Below, in pieces: positions 16,017 to 24,684 of a stretch of DNA of 64,000 bases. The position numbers and the translations under genes were made by a program. Under the pieces are notes generated by a model. It did no database searches. It saw nothing but the letters and a program-made list of their open reading frames with translations, and was not told the DNA's origin. Numbering within the stretch: the first letter of the stretch is position 1; every line of letters starts with the position of its first letter. The stretch lies in the NCBI RefSeq assembly GCF_009193185.1, contig NZ_VUKF01000012.1, forward strand, positions 41,550 through 105,549, read 5' to 3'. The DNA comes from Georgenia thermotolerans (GTDB lineage Bacteria > Actinomycetota > Actinomycetes > Actinomycetales > Actinomycetaceae).

Positions 16017-16892
16017 TCAGCGGCGCAGCGTCCCGGCCGCCGCCCTGACGGCGGCGGTGATGCGGTCGAGGTGCGCCGACCGCAGCCGCCAGCACTGCCA
16101 GTACAGCGGCACGTCGACCCGGTCCCGGGCGTCGAGCCGCACCAGGCGCCCGGTCCGCAGGTCGTCGCCGAGCTGGGCCTCCGGCACCGCGCCCCAGCCC
16201 AGCCCGGCCCGCACGGCGGAGAGGAAGCCCTCGGAGGAGGGGACCACGTGGGCTCGGGCGGCCGCCGGCACCCCGTGTGCGGCGAGCAGCCGGTCCTGCA
16301 GCTCGTCCTTGGCGTTGAAGCGGACGACCGGCATCTCCGCCCAGTCCGGGCCGCCACCGGTGGCGTGGCGCCGGGCGAGGGCCGGGGTGGCCACCGGCAG
16401 GTAGCGCATGGTGCCCAGCCGCTCGACCGCGCAGCCCTGCACCGCGACGGGGTCGGAGGTCACCGCCCCCAGGACGGCGCCGGTGCGCAGCAGGGTCGCG
16501 GAGTGGTCCTGGTCCTCCACCTCCAGCCGCAGCGCGACGTCGTCCCACGCCGCGCACTCGGCGAGGACGCCGACGAACCAGGTGGCCAGCGAGTCGGCGT
16601 TGACCGCGACAGGCAGGTCCAGGGTGGGGGCGTCGCCGGCGGCGAGCTCGGCGACGGCCTCGCGCTCGAGCAGCTGCTGCTGGCGGGCCAGGCGCAGCAG
16701 CACGGCACCGGCGGCGGTGGTGCGCACCGGCGTCGTGCGCACGAGGACGACCTGCCCGAGCTGGGACTCCAGGGCGCGGATGCGCTGGCTGATCGCCGAC
16801 GGCGTCACGGACAGGTGCCGGGCGGCGGCGTCGAAGGTGCCGTGGTCGACGATGGCGACCAGGGCGGCGAGCTGGTCCGTGCGGAAGGACAT
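16017..16892 (-). CDS. LysR-family regulator, ArgP/LysG type
   Basis: A 291-residue LysR protein. The winged helix (residues 1-60) contains H-G-T-F-D-A-A-A-R-H-L-S-V-T-P-S-A-I-S-Q-R-I-R-A-L-E, the exact style of ArgP/IciA/LysG. The effector domain has the L-P-V-A-V-N-A-D-S-L-A-T-W-F segment used by this group to sense lysine or arginine. It is divergent from a LysE exporter, the arrangement known for lysG-lysE in corynebacteria. A TAGCAT box ends six bases before the ATG, suggesting a leaderless message. Confidence 0.9.
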   Translation of the reverse strand: MSFRTDQLAALVAIVDHGTFDAAARHLSVTPSAISQRIRALESQLGQVVLVRTTPVRTTAAGAVLLRLARQQQLLEREAVAELAAGDAPTLDLPVAVNADSLATWFVGVLAECAAWDDVALRLEVEDQDHSATLLRTGAVLGAVTSDPVAVQGCAVERLGTMRYLPVATPALARRHATGGGPDWAEMPVVRFNAKDELQDRLLAAHGVPAAARAHVVPSSEGFLSAVRAGLGWGAVPEAQLGDDLRTGRLVRLDARDRVDVPLYWQCWRLRSAHLDRITAAVRAAAGTLRR

Positions 16893-16898
16893 GAAGCA

Positions 16899-16955
16899 AT
16901 GCTAATGATCGTGAAGAAACCTTCGCTTCCCTTCACGCGGCGCTCTGCCTAGGGT
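16899..16955. promoter_or_regulatory. Divergent promoter/operator between LysG-type regulator and LysE
   Basis: On the minus strand TAGCAT (16904-16899) lies six bases before the regulator ATG. On the plus strand TAGGGT (16950-16955) lies seven bases before the lysE GTG, with TTCCCT at 16927-16932 as a possible -35 at 17-bp spacing. Between them CGTGAAG (16910-16916) and CTTCACG (16931-16937) form a perfect 7-bp inverted repeat with 14 bp between the arms, a good candidate binding site for the LysR protein. Confidence 0.6.
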
Positions 16956-16962
16956 CCATCGG

Positions 16963-17559
16963 GTGTCCTCGGTTCTCCCCGGCCTGCTCACCGGGCTCTC
17001 GCTCATCGTCGCCATCGGCGCCCAGAACGCCTTCGTGCTGCGCCAGGGGCTGACTCGCAACCACATCGCCGTCGTGGTCGCCATCTGCGCCGTCTCGGAC
17101 GCGCTGCTCATCACCCTCGGCGTCAGCGGCGTCGGTGCCGTCGTGCGCGAGCACCCGACGGCGCTGGCCGTGCTGCGTTGGGTCGGCGCGGCCTACCTGC
17201 TGGCGTACGGGCTGCGCTCGCTGTGGAGCGCGCGCCGGCCGCAGGGGCTGGACCCCCTGGCCGGTCGGGCGGTGGGGCGCCGCCGGGTGGTCGCGACCAC
17301 GCTGGCGCTGACCTACCTCAACCCCCACGTCTACCTGGACACCGTGCTCATGCTCGGCTCCGTCGCCAACCAGTACGGCCCGGACCGGTGGTGGTTCGCG
17401 GCCGGGGCCGTGGCGGGCAGCCTGCTGTGGTTCACCGCCCTGGGCTTCGGCGCCCGCGCCGCCGCGCCGGTGCTGCGCCGGCCCGCCACGTGGCGGGCGC
17501 TCGACGTCGTCATCGGCGCCGTGATGATCGTCCTCGCCGTTCGGCTGGCCACCGGCTGA
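16963..17559 (+). CDS. LysE/ArgO-family basic amino acid exporter
   Basis: A 198-residue protein with six hydrophobic segments. The opening V-A-I-G-A-Q-N-A-F-V-L-R-Q-G-L is the LysE/ArgO signature, and L-T-Y-L-N-P-H-V-Y-L-D-T-V matches the conserved N-P-x-x-Y-L-D-T motif of the fourth segment. It exports L-lysine or L-arginine, relieving excess from peptides or biosynthesis. GTG 16963 follows a TAGGGT box by seven bases. It should be activated by the divergent regulator when basic amino acids accumulate. Confidence 0.92.
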   Translation: MSSVLPGLLTGLSLIVAIGAQNAFVLRQGLTRNHIAVVVAICAVSDALLITLGVSGVGAVVREHPTALAVLRWVGAAYLLAYGLRSLWSARRPQGLDPLAGRAVGRRRVVATTLALTYLNPHVYLDTVLMLGSVANQYGPDRWWFAAGAVAGSLLWFTALGFGARAAAPVLRRPATWRALDVVIGAVMIVLAVRLATG

Positions 17560-17603
17560 CGGCTACGTGAGCGGCGGACGCCGGTGCGGGCTGGCGCTCG
17601 GGG

Positions 17604-17753
17604 CTACCGGCCGCTCGCGGAGCCGGTCTCCTCGCCCCCGGTGGCGTCCTCGGTCGGCTCCGCGGCCTCGTTCCCCGCCTTCGCGTGCTCCCGCTCGTCG
17701 ATGTACGGGTCGTTGGCCATCCCGATGGCCTCGTCAGGGCTGGGCGTGCTCAT
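17604..17753 (-). CDS. Small acidic hypothetical protein (49 aa)
   Basis: A 49-residue acidic peptide, M-S-T-P-S-P-D-E-A-I-G-M-A-N-D-P-Y-I-D-E-R-E-H and a disordered Glu/Gly/Thr tail. A GAGGGAGGGG tract lies seven to sixteen bases before the ATG at 17753. No cysteine, signal or membrane segment is present. The composed, non-random N-terminus and the ribosome site argue for a real gene, but I know no function. Confidence 0.45.
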   Translation of the reverse strand: MSTPSPDEAIGMANDPYIDEREHAKAGNEAAEPTEDATGGEETGSASGR

Positions 17754-17882
17754 GGGAACCCCCTCCCTCGCGGGTGTGCCGTCGAGTCTCCGCGCGCCGG
17801 TGCCCGCCCGCAAGGCCCTGCCAGCAGCGCCGCGCATCGCGTCTCACGGACGTGGCGTCGCGGGGATGTCAGTGGGCCGAAA

Positions 17883-17888
17883 TAGGGT
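17883..17888 (+). promoter_or_regulatory. Possible -10 box for recCBD
   Basis: TAGGGT lies 35 bases before the recC GTG, with GAGG between them as ribosome site. The same hexamer serves lysE. No convincing -35 is visible. Confidence 0.35.
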
Positions 17889-17923
17889 GGAGGACACGAG
17901 AGACCAGAGGGAGGCGAGGCCGC

Positions 17924-20900
17924 GTGCTCCACCTGCACCGCTCCGAGCGCGCCGACGCGCTCGTCGGCCCGCTGGCCGAGCTGCTCGCCCAGCCGCCGGA
18001 GGACCCCTTCGCCCCCGACGTCGTCGCCGTCCCCACCCGTGGCGTGGAGCGTTGGCTCGCCCAGCGCCTGTCCCACCATCTCGGCGCGGCCCCGGGCGAG
18101 GCGGGGGTGTGCGCTAACGTCACGTTCGGGTCGCCCGCCCGCCTGGTCGGCGAGGTGCTCGCCGCGAGTCTCGGCCTCGACCGCGACGCCGACCCCTGGC
18201 GGGCCGAGCACCTGACGTGGCCCCTGCTCGAGGTCCTCGACGAGGTCGCCGGCGAGCCGTGGTGCGCCGCCCTGGGCCGCCACCTCGGCGTCGGCACCGA
18301 CGACGAGGTCCGCCGCGGGCGCCGCCTCGTGGTCGCCCGGCACCTCGCGCGCCTCTTCGCCTCTTACGCCGCGCAGAGGCCCGCGATGGTCCGCGCCTGG
18401 GCCGCCGGGCGCGACGACGACGGCGCGGGCGGGGCCGTGCCCGCCGACCTGGCCTGGCAGCCGCGGCTGTGGCGCCTGCTGCGCGAGCGGCTGGGCACGC
18501 CCAGCCCCGCCGAGCGGCTCGGCGACGCCCTGCGCCTGCTGACCGACCGGCCCGAGAGCGCCGACCTGCCCGCCCGGCTGTCGGTGTTCGGGCCCACCCG
18601 GCTGCCCGAGGACCAGCTGCGCGTCCTGCACGCCCTCGGCGGCCACCGCGACGTCCACCTGTGGCTGCCCCACCCCTCTCCGGCGCTGTGGGAGAAGGTC
18701 GCCGCCGCCCCGGCCCCCGCCTCCCCGCGCCGGCACGAGCAGCCGACCCTCGCCGGGCACCCGCTGCTCGCCTCGATGGCCCGCGACGCCACCGAGCTCC
18801 AGCAGCGCCTCGCCGCGCTGGGCGAGGCGGCCGACGTCCACCATCCCGCGCCCGAGCCGCCGCCCACCCTGCTTGGCGCGCTGCAGCGGCGCCTGCGCGC
18901 CGACGAACCCGCCGGTGCCCCCCACGTCCTCGCCGCGGACGACCGCAGCGTCGAGGTGCACGCCTGCTTCGGGCCCACCCGGCAGATCCAGGTGCTGCGC
19001 GAGGTGCTCGCCGGCCTGTTCGCCGAGGACCCCACGCTCGAGCCGCGCGACGTCATCGTCATGTGCCCCGACGTCGAGGCGGTCGCCCCGCTCGTCGCCG
19101 CCACGTTCGGCCTGGCCGCCGAGGGCGGCGAGCCGGGCCACGCCGTCCACCCCGGCCAGACCCTGCGGGTGCGCCTGGCCGACCGCTCGGCCCGCCAGGT
19201 CAACCCCCTCCTCGGCCTGCTCGCCGCCCTGCTCGACCTCGCCGACGGGCGCGTGACCGCCTCGGAGGTGCTCGACCTCGCCGCCACCGACCCGGTGCGC
19301 CGCAAGTTCCGCCTCGACGACGACGACCTCGCCCGCGTCCGCGACTGGTCGGTCCAGACCGGCGTGCACTGGGGCGAGAACCTCGCCCGCCGCGAGCGGT
19401 TCGGCCTGCCCGCCCTCGGCCAGGGCACCTGGGACGTCGCCCTCGACCGGCTCCTGCTCGGCGCCGCCATGGCCGAGGAGGACTACCGCTACCTCGGCCC
19501 GGCCCTGCCGCTCGACGACGTCGACAGCACCGACATCGACCTCGCCGGGCGGGTGGCCGAGCTGCTCGACCGCCTCGCCGACGTCCTCGCCACCCTCGAC
19601 GGCGCCCACCCGCTGGGCACCTGGCTCGACCGCCTCGACCGCGCCCTCACCCTGCTCGCCGAGCCCGCCCCGGGCGAGGACTGGCAGGCCGTCCAGGCCC
19701 GCTGGGTGCTCGGCGACGTCCGCGCCGCCGCCGAGGGCCGCGAGGACGCCGAGCTGCGCCTGCCCGACGTGCGCGCCCTGCTCGCCGACCGCCTCCAGGG
19801 CCGACCCACTCGTGCTGGCTTCCGCACCGGGGCGCTGACCATCTGCTCGCTGGAGCCGATGCGCGCCGTCCCGCACCGGGTGGTGTGCCTGCTCGGCCTC
19901 GACGACGGCGCCTTCCCCCGCGGGGGCGGCAGCGACGGCGACGACGTGCTGCTGCGCGAGCCGTGCCTGGGCGAGCGGGACCGGCGCAGCGAGGACCGCC
20001 AGCTCTTCCTCGACGCCGTCGCCGCCGCGGGGGAGCGGCTCGTCCTGCTCTACAGCGGCGCCGACGAGCGCACCGGCGCCGCCCGCCCGCCGGCGGTGCC
20101 CGTCGGCGAGCTGCTCGACGCCCTCGACGCCGCCGCCACCGCCCCCGACGGGCGCCCGGTGCGCGAGCGCCTCCTCGTGCGCCACCCGCTGCAGGTGGTC
20201 GACGAGCGCAACTACACCCCCGGCGCGCTGGGCCGGCCGGGCCCGTTCAGCTTCGACGCCACCGCCCACCGCGCCGCCCTGGCCGGGCGCGGGCCCCGCT
20301 CCGCCGGCGCCCCGTTCCTCCCGGCCCCGCTGCCGCCCGAGCCGGCCCCGGCGGTGGTCGACCTCGACGACCTCGTCGCCGCCCTCGAGCACCCGGCCAA
20401 GTGGTTCCTGCGCCAGCGCCTCCAGGTCGCCCTGGCCGGGGAGACCGCGGACGTCGAGGACCGCCTGCCGCTGGACCTCGACCCGCTGGAGTCCTGGCAG
20501 GTCGGCGACCGGCTGCTCACCGCGCGACTGGCCGGGGCCGACCCCCGCCAGGCCGTCAACGCCGAGTGGCGCCGCGGCGAGGTCCCGCCCAAGGAGCTCG
20601 GCCGCGCCGCCCTGGTCGACATCGCCGACCGGGTCGCCCCCATCGCCGAGGCGGCCCGCCGCCTCGCCGGCGCCGAGGCCCGCGCGGTCGACGTCCGCGC
20701 CACCCTGCCCTCCGGGGCGGTCCTCGCCGGCACCGTGCCCGGCGTCCGCGGCGACACGGTGCTGCGCGCGACCTACTCGCGCCTGGCACCCAAGCACCGG
20801 CTGCGCGCCTGGGTGCAGCTGCTCGCCCTGACCGTCTCCGACCCGACCCGCCCCTGGCGCGCCGTCACCGTCGGCCGCGCCCCCGGCAGGCGACCCGGCG

Positions 20901-21280
20901 CCCTCGTCGCCACCCTGGGCGCCCCCGACCCGGCCCGTGCCGGGGCCTGGCTCGACGAGCTCCTCGCGCTGCGCGAGCGCGCCCGCCGCGAGCCGCTGCC
21001 GCTGCCGGTGTCCGCCGCCTGCGCCTACGCGAGCAGCCGGGCCGCCCACAACACCGAGGCCCAAGCCCTGGAGGAGGCCGACCGCGACTGGCGCGGCGGG
21101 TTCGAGCGCACCGACGAGCACCACGTCTTGGTGTGGGGCGAGGCCGACCTGGCCGATCTGGCCGGCACCCCCGCCCCCGACGAGCAGGCCTGGTGGCCCG
21201 AGGAGCGCACCCGGCTCGGCGTGCTGGCCCGCCGCGTGTGGGACCCGCTGCTCGCGCACGAGGAGACGGAGCACCCATGA
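17924..21280 (+). CDS. recC: Exodeoxyribonuclease V subunit gamma (RecC)
   Basis: An 1118-residue RecC. The start L-H-L-H-R-S-E-R-A-D-A-L-V and V-P-T-R-G-V-E-R-W-L-A-Q-R-L are family hallmarks, as is E-P-M-R-A-V-P-H-R-V-V-C-L-L-G-L-D-D-G-A-F-P-R (written here with gaps; about residue 645). RecC is a catalytically dead helicase/nuclease that splits the duplex and, in enterobacteria, reads Chi. GTG 17924 has GAGG upstream. The stop overlaps the recB ATG by four bases. It forms a recC-recB-recD operon for double-strand break repair and foreign DNA degradation. Confidence 0.95.
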   Translation: MLHLHRSERADALVGPLAELLAQPPEDPFAPDVVAVPTRGVERWLAQRLSHHLGAAPGEAGVCANVTFGSPARLVGEVLAASLGLDRDADPWRAEHLTWPLLEVLDEVAGEPWCAALGRHLGVGTDDEVRRGRRLVVARHLARLFASYAAQRPAMVRAWAAGRDDDGAGGAVPADLAWQPRLWRLLRERLGTPSPAERLGDALRLLTDRPESADLPARLSVFGPTRLPEDQLRVLHALGGHRDVHLWLPHPSPALWEKVAAAPAPASPRRHEQPTLAGHPLLASMARDATELQQRLAALGEAADVHHPAPEPPPTLLGALQRRLRADEPAGAPHVLAADDRSVEVHACFGPTRQIQVLREVLAGLFAEDPTLEPRDVIVMCPDVEAVAPLVAATFGLAAEGGEPGHAVHPGQTLRVRLADRSARQVNPLLGLLAALLDLADGRVTASEVLDLAATDPVRRKFRLDDDDLARVRDWSVQTGVHWGENLARRERFGLPALGQGTWDVALDRLLLGAAMAEEDYRYLGPALPLDDVDSTDIDLAGRVAELLDRLADVLATLDGAHPLGTWLDRLDRALTLLAEPAPGEDWQAVQARWVLGDVRAAAEGREDAELRLPDVRALLADRLQGRPTRAGFRTGALTICSLEPMRAVPHRVVCLLGLDDGAFPRGGGSDGDDVLLREPCLGERDRRSEDRQLFLDAVAAAGERLVLLYSGADERTGAARPPAVPVGELLDALDAAATAPDGRPVRERLLVRHPLQVVDERNYTPGALGRPGPFSFDATAHRAALAGRGPRSAGAPFLPAPLPPEPAPAVVDLDDLVAALEHPAKWFLRQRLQVALAGETADVEDRLPLDLDPLESWQVGDRLLTARLAGADPRQAVNAEWRRGEVPPKELGRAALVDIADRVAPIAEAARRLAGAEARAVDVRATLPSGAVLAGTVPGVRGDTVLRATYSRLAPKHRLRAWVQLLALTVSDPTRPWRAVTVGRAPGRRPGALVATLGAPDPARAGAWLDELLALRERARREPLPLPVSAACAYASSRAAHNTEAQALEEADRDWRGGFERTDEHHVLVWGEADLADLAGTPAPDEQAWWPEERTRLGVLARRVWDPLLAHEETEHP

Positions 21281-24200
21281 CCCACCCGCTCACCCTCCAC
21301 GACCCCCACTCGGGCGCGAGACGTCAAGTCAGGCGCGAGACGTCAACTGGGGCGGCCGTGTTCGACATCTGCGGCGACCTGCCCACCGGCACCACCGTCC
21401 TCGAGGCCAGCGCCGGCACCGGCAAGACGTTCACCATCGCCGCCCTGGCCACCCGCTACGTGGCCGAGGGCGTCGCCGAGCTCGCCGACCTCATGCTCGT
21501 CACCTTCGGCCGCGCCGCCACCTCCGAGCTGCGCGACCGGGTGCGCGAGCGCCTCGTCTCCGCCGAGCGGGCGCTGCGCGCCCCGGACGCCCGCGACAGC
21601 GCCGACGCCGTCGTGCGCCACCTCGCCGCCGTCGACGACGCCGAGCTCGACCGGCGGCGCCGCCGCCTGACCCGCGCCCTCGCCCAGTTCGACGCCGCCA
21701 CCATCACCACCACCCACGGCTTCTGCCAGCAGATGCTCGCCTCCCTCGGCGTGGCCGGGGACGTCGACGCCGACGCCACCTTCGTCCCGGACATCGCCGA
21801 CCTCGTCGAGGAGGTCGTCGACGACCTCTACCTGCGCCGCTACGCCAGCGAGCCGCAGCCGGTGCTCACCCCCGCCGAGGCCCGCGAGGTGGCCAAGGCC
21901 GCCGTCAGTGACCACCAGGCCCGCCTCGAGCCCGCGGCCGCCCCGCCCGACTCCGTTCCTGGGCACCGCTACGCCTTCGCCCGCGACGTCGCCGCGGAGG
22001 TGCGCCGCCGCAAGCGCGAGCGCCGCCTGCTCGACTATGACGACCTGCTCGTGCTGCTGCGCGACGCCCTCACCGATCCCGCGCACGGCCCGGCCGCCGC
22101 CGAGCGGGTCCGCGCCCGCTACCGGGTCGTCCTCGTCGACGAGTTCCAGGACACCGACCCGGTGCAGTGGGAGATCTTGCGCACCGCCTTCCATGGCCAC
22201 CGCACCCTCGTCCTCATCGGAGACCCCAAGCAGGCCATCTACGCCTTCCGCGGCGGCGACGTCGTCACCTACCTCGCCGCCCGCCGCGACGCCACCGCCA
22301 CCGCCACCCTGGGCCGCAACTGGCGCAGCGACGCGCCCCTGCTGCGCGGCCTCGACGCGCTCCTCGGCGGCGCCGCGCTGGGCGACGACGCCATCGTGGT
22401 GCGCCCGGTCGACGCCGAGCACACCGGCCGCCGCCTCGACGGCGGCGCGCCGGTGCGGCTGCGGCACGTCACCCGCGCCCCCTTCGGCAAGCGCGGCACC
22501 AGCAACCCCCGCGTCGGGGAGGTCCGCGACCTCCTCGCCGCCGACGTCGCCGCCGACGTCGTCCGCCAGCTCGGCGCCACCCGCCTGCGCGACGGCGGCG
22601 CCTGGCGCCCGCTCCAGCCCCGCGACGTCGCCGTGCTCACCCGCCGCAACGCCGACGCCCTGGCCGTGCGCGACGCCCTGGCCGCCGCCGGGGTCCCCGC
22701 CGTGGTCTCCGGCCTCTCCAGCGTCTTCGGCACCCCCGCCGCCGGGTACTGGCTCACCCTGCTCACCGCCCTCGAGCAGCCCGGCCACGCCGGGCGCACC
22801 GCCGCCCTGGCCCTGACCCCCTTCGTCGGCTGGGACGCCGCCCGGCTCGCCGCCGCCGACGACGTCGCCCGGGACGAGCTCTCCGACCGGGTGCGCGCCT
22901 GGGCCCGCGCCCTGGCCGACCGCGGCGTGGCCGCCCTGCTCGAGGCGGTCAGTGAGGACGGCGTCGCCGAGCGGCTCATGCGCACCACCACCGGCGAGCG
23001 CACGCTGACCGACCTGCGCCACGTGGGCCAGACGCTGCACCTGGCCGCGGTCCAGGACCACCTGGGCACGGCCGCGCTGACCGACTGGCTGCGCCGCCGC
23101 ATCGTCGAGGCCGCCGAGGACTACGCCGAGGAGCGCAGCCGCCGCCTCGAGACCGACGCCGCGGCCGTCCAGGTGGTCACCATCCACGCCAGCAAGGGCC
23201 TGGAGTTCCCGGTGGTCTACGTGCCCTTCGGCTGGGACCGCTACGAGAGCAAGACCCCGCCGATCCTGCACTTCCACGACGACGCCGGCACCCGGCTCCT
23301 GCACGTCGGCGCCGACCAGGACGCCGGCTACGACGCCGCCCGGGAGCGCCACCTGGCCGAGGAGCGCGGGGAGGACCTGCGCCTGCTCTACGTCGCGCTG
23401 ACACGCGCCGCCGCGCAGGTGGTCGTCCACTGGGCGCCCTCGTCGAACTCCGCCGCCGGGCCGCTCAGCCGCCTCCTCTTCGGCGGCCACGCCCCCGGCC
23501 AGCAGCCGCCGGACCGAGTCGCCCCCGGCGCCGACGACAAGATCACCGCCGCCCTCGCGGCCCTGGCCGCACGAGCCGACGGCGCGGTGGCCGTCGAGGC
23601 GGTGACCGAACGACCGGCCCCGGCCCGCTGGGACCCCCCGCCCACCGCGCGGCCCGCGCTGGAGGTCGCGGCCTTCGACCGGCGCCTGGACCTGACCTGG
23701 CGGCGCACCTCCTACACCGGGCTGACGGCGGCCGCCCACGAGCACGCCGGCGTCGCCAGCGAGCCGGAGACCACCGGCGTCCAGGACGAGGCCGACCTGC
23801 CCGTCGGGCCCGGCGCGGCGAGCCCGGCCGCCGGTCTGGCCGACCCGGCCCGCGCGGTCGCCTCCCCGTTGGCCGACATGCCCGCGGGGGCGGCCTTCGG
23901 CACCCTCGTCCATACCGTCTTCGAGCACCTCGACACCGGCGCCGCCGACCTCGCCGCCGAGCTGCTGCGCGCCTGCCGGGAGGCCGGGACCGCCCGGGTG
24001 CCCGGCGTCGAGCCCGCCGATCTCGCCTCCGCGCTCGCCCCGGTCCTCGCCACGCCGCTGGGCCCGCTCGCCGGCGGGGCGACGCTGGCCGACGTCGCCC
24101 CCGCCGACCGGCTGGCCGAGCTGGAGTTCGAGCTGCCCCTCGGCGGCGGGGACCGCCCCGCCGGCGTCGCCGCCACCCTGGCCGACCTCGCCGTCCTGCT

Positions 24201-24684
24201 GCGCCGGCACCTGCCGGCCGACGACGTCTTCGCCCCCTACGCCGACCGGCTCACCGAGCTCGGCGGGGCCCAGCTGCGCGGCTACCTCACCGGCAGCCTC
24301 GACGCCGTCCTCCGGCTGCGCGACGCGGCCGGGCAGCCGCGCTACCTCGTCGCCGACTACAAGACCAACCGCCTCGGCCCGGCCGACGAGCCGCTCACCG
24401 CCTGGCACTACCGGCCCGCGGCCATGGCCGAGGCGATGATGCAGGCGCACTACCCGCTCCAGCTGCTGCTCTACCTCGCCGCGCTGCACCGCTTCCTGCG
24501 CTGGCGCCAGCGCGGCTACGACCCCGAGCGCCACCTCGGCGGCGGGCTGTACCTGTTCGTGCGCGGCATGTGCGGGCCCGCCACGCCCGTCACCGGCGGC
24601 ACCCCGCACGGGGTGATGGCCTGGCGCCCGCCGGCCGCGCTGGTCGTGGAGCTGTCGGCGCTGCTCGAGGGGAGGCACGCATGA
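21277..24684 (+). CDS. recB: Exodeoxyribonuclease V subunit beta (RecB)
   Basis: An 1135-residue UvrD-type helicase-nuclease. Walker A A-S-A-G-T-G-K-T is at residues 44-51, Walker B V-D-E-F-Q-D-T-D about 286, T-I-H-A-S-K-G-L-E-F about 635, and the nuclease motif V-A-D-Y-K-T-N-R about 1025. RecB is the 3'-5' motor and the only nuclease of RecBCD. ATG 21277 overlaps recC, but the first 27 residues include a 38-bp double repeat (21316-21353) and are unlike the family. GTG 21358 would give a conventional start directly before F-D-I-C-G-D-L-P-T-G-T-T-V-L-E-A-S; either start is possible. Confidence 0.95.
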   Translation: MTHPLTLHDPHSGARRQVRRETSTGAAVFDICGDLPTGTTVLEASAGTGKTFTIAALATRYVAEGVAELADLMLVTFGRAATSELRDRVRERLVSAERALRAPDARDSADAVVRHLAAVDDAELDRRRRRLTRALAQFDAATITTTHGFCQQMLASLGVAGDVDADATFVPDIADLVEEVVDDLYLRRYASEPQPVLTPAEAREVAKAAVSDHQARLEPAAAPPDSVPGHRYAFARDVAAEVRRRKRERRLLDYDDLLVLLRDALTDPAHGPAAAERVRARYRVVLVDEFQDTDPVQWEILRTAFHGHRTLVLIGDPKQAIYAFRGGDVVTYLAARRDATATATLGRNWRSDAPLLRGLDALLGGAALGDDAIVVRPVDAEHTGRRLDGGAPVRLRHVTRAPFGKRGTSNPRVGEVRDLLAADVAADVVRQLGATRLRDGGAWRPLQPRDVAVLTRRNADALAVRDALAAAGVPAVVSGLSSVFGTPAAGYWLTLLTALEQPGHAGRTAALALTPFVGWDAARLAAADDVARDELSDRVRAWARALADRGVAALLEAVSEDGVAERLMRTTTGERTLTDLRHVGQTLHLAAVQDHLGTAALTDWLRRRIVEAAEDYAEERSRRLETDAAAVQVVTIHASKGLEFPVVYVPFGWDRYESKTPPILHFHDDAGTRLLHVGADQDAGYDAARERHLAEERGEDLRLLYVALTRAAAQVVVHWAPSSNSAAGPLSRLLFGGHAPGQQPPDRVAPGADDKITAALAALAARADGAVAVEAVTERPAPARWDPPPTARPALEVAAFDRRLDLTWRRTSYTGLTAAAHEHAGVASEPETTGVQDEADLPVGPGAASPAAGLADPARAVASPLADMPAGAAFGTLVHTVFEHLDTGAADLAAELLRACREAGTARVPGVEPADLASALAPVLATPLGPLAGGATLADVAPADRLAELEFELPLGGGDRPAGVAATLADLAVLLRRHLPADDVFAPYADRLTELGGAQLRGYLTGSLDAVLRLRDAAGQPRYLVADYKTNRLGPADEPLTAWHYRPAAMAEAMMQAHYPLQLLLYLAALHRFLRWRQRGYDPERHLGGGLYLFVRGMCGPATPVTGGTPHGVMAWRPPAALVVELSALLEGRHA
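21316..21353. repeat. Two tandem 19-bp repeats inside the RecB N-terminal coding region
   Basis: GCGAGACGTCAAGTCAGGC (21316-21334) and GCGAGACGTCAACTGGGGC (21335-21353) repeat the unit found at 266-319, with the same 19-bp period. They lie 39 bases after the recB ATG that overlaps recC and just before an alternative GTG start at 21358. Confidence 0.85.

Noticed and set aside
17750..21274. A very long open frame antisense to recC
   Set aside because: In DNA this GC-rich, stops are rare on the opposite strand. The translated product is Gly/Arg/Val-rich without motifs, while the plus strand gives clear RecC.
18217..21276. Upstream extension of the recB frame through recC
   Set aside because: It is open only because of base composition; recB similarity starts after 21277.
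21343..24678. A long open frame antisense to recB
   Set aside because: Same cause; composition is low-complexity and recB motifs on the plus strand are unmistakable.
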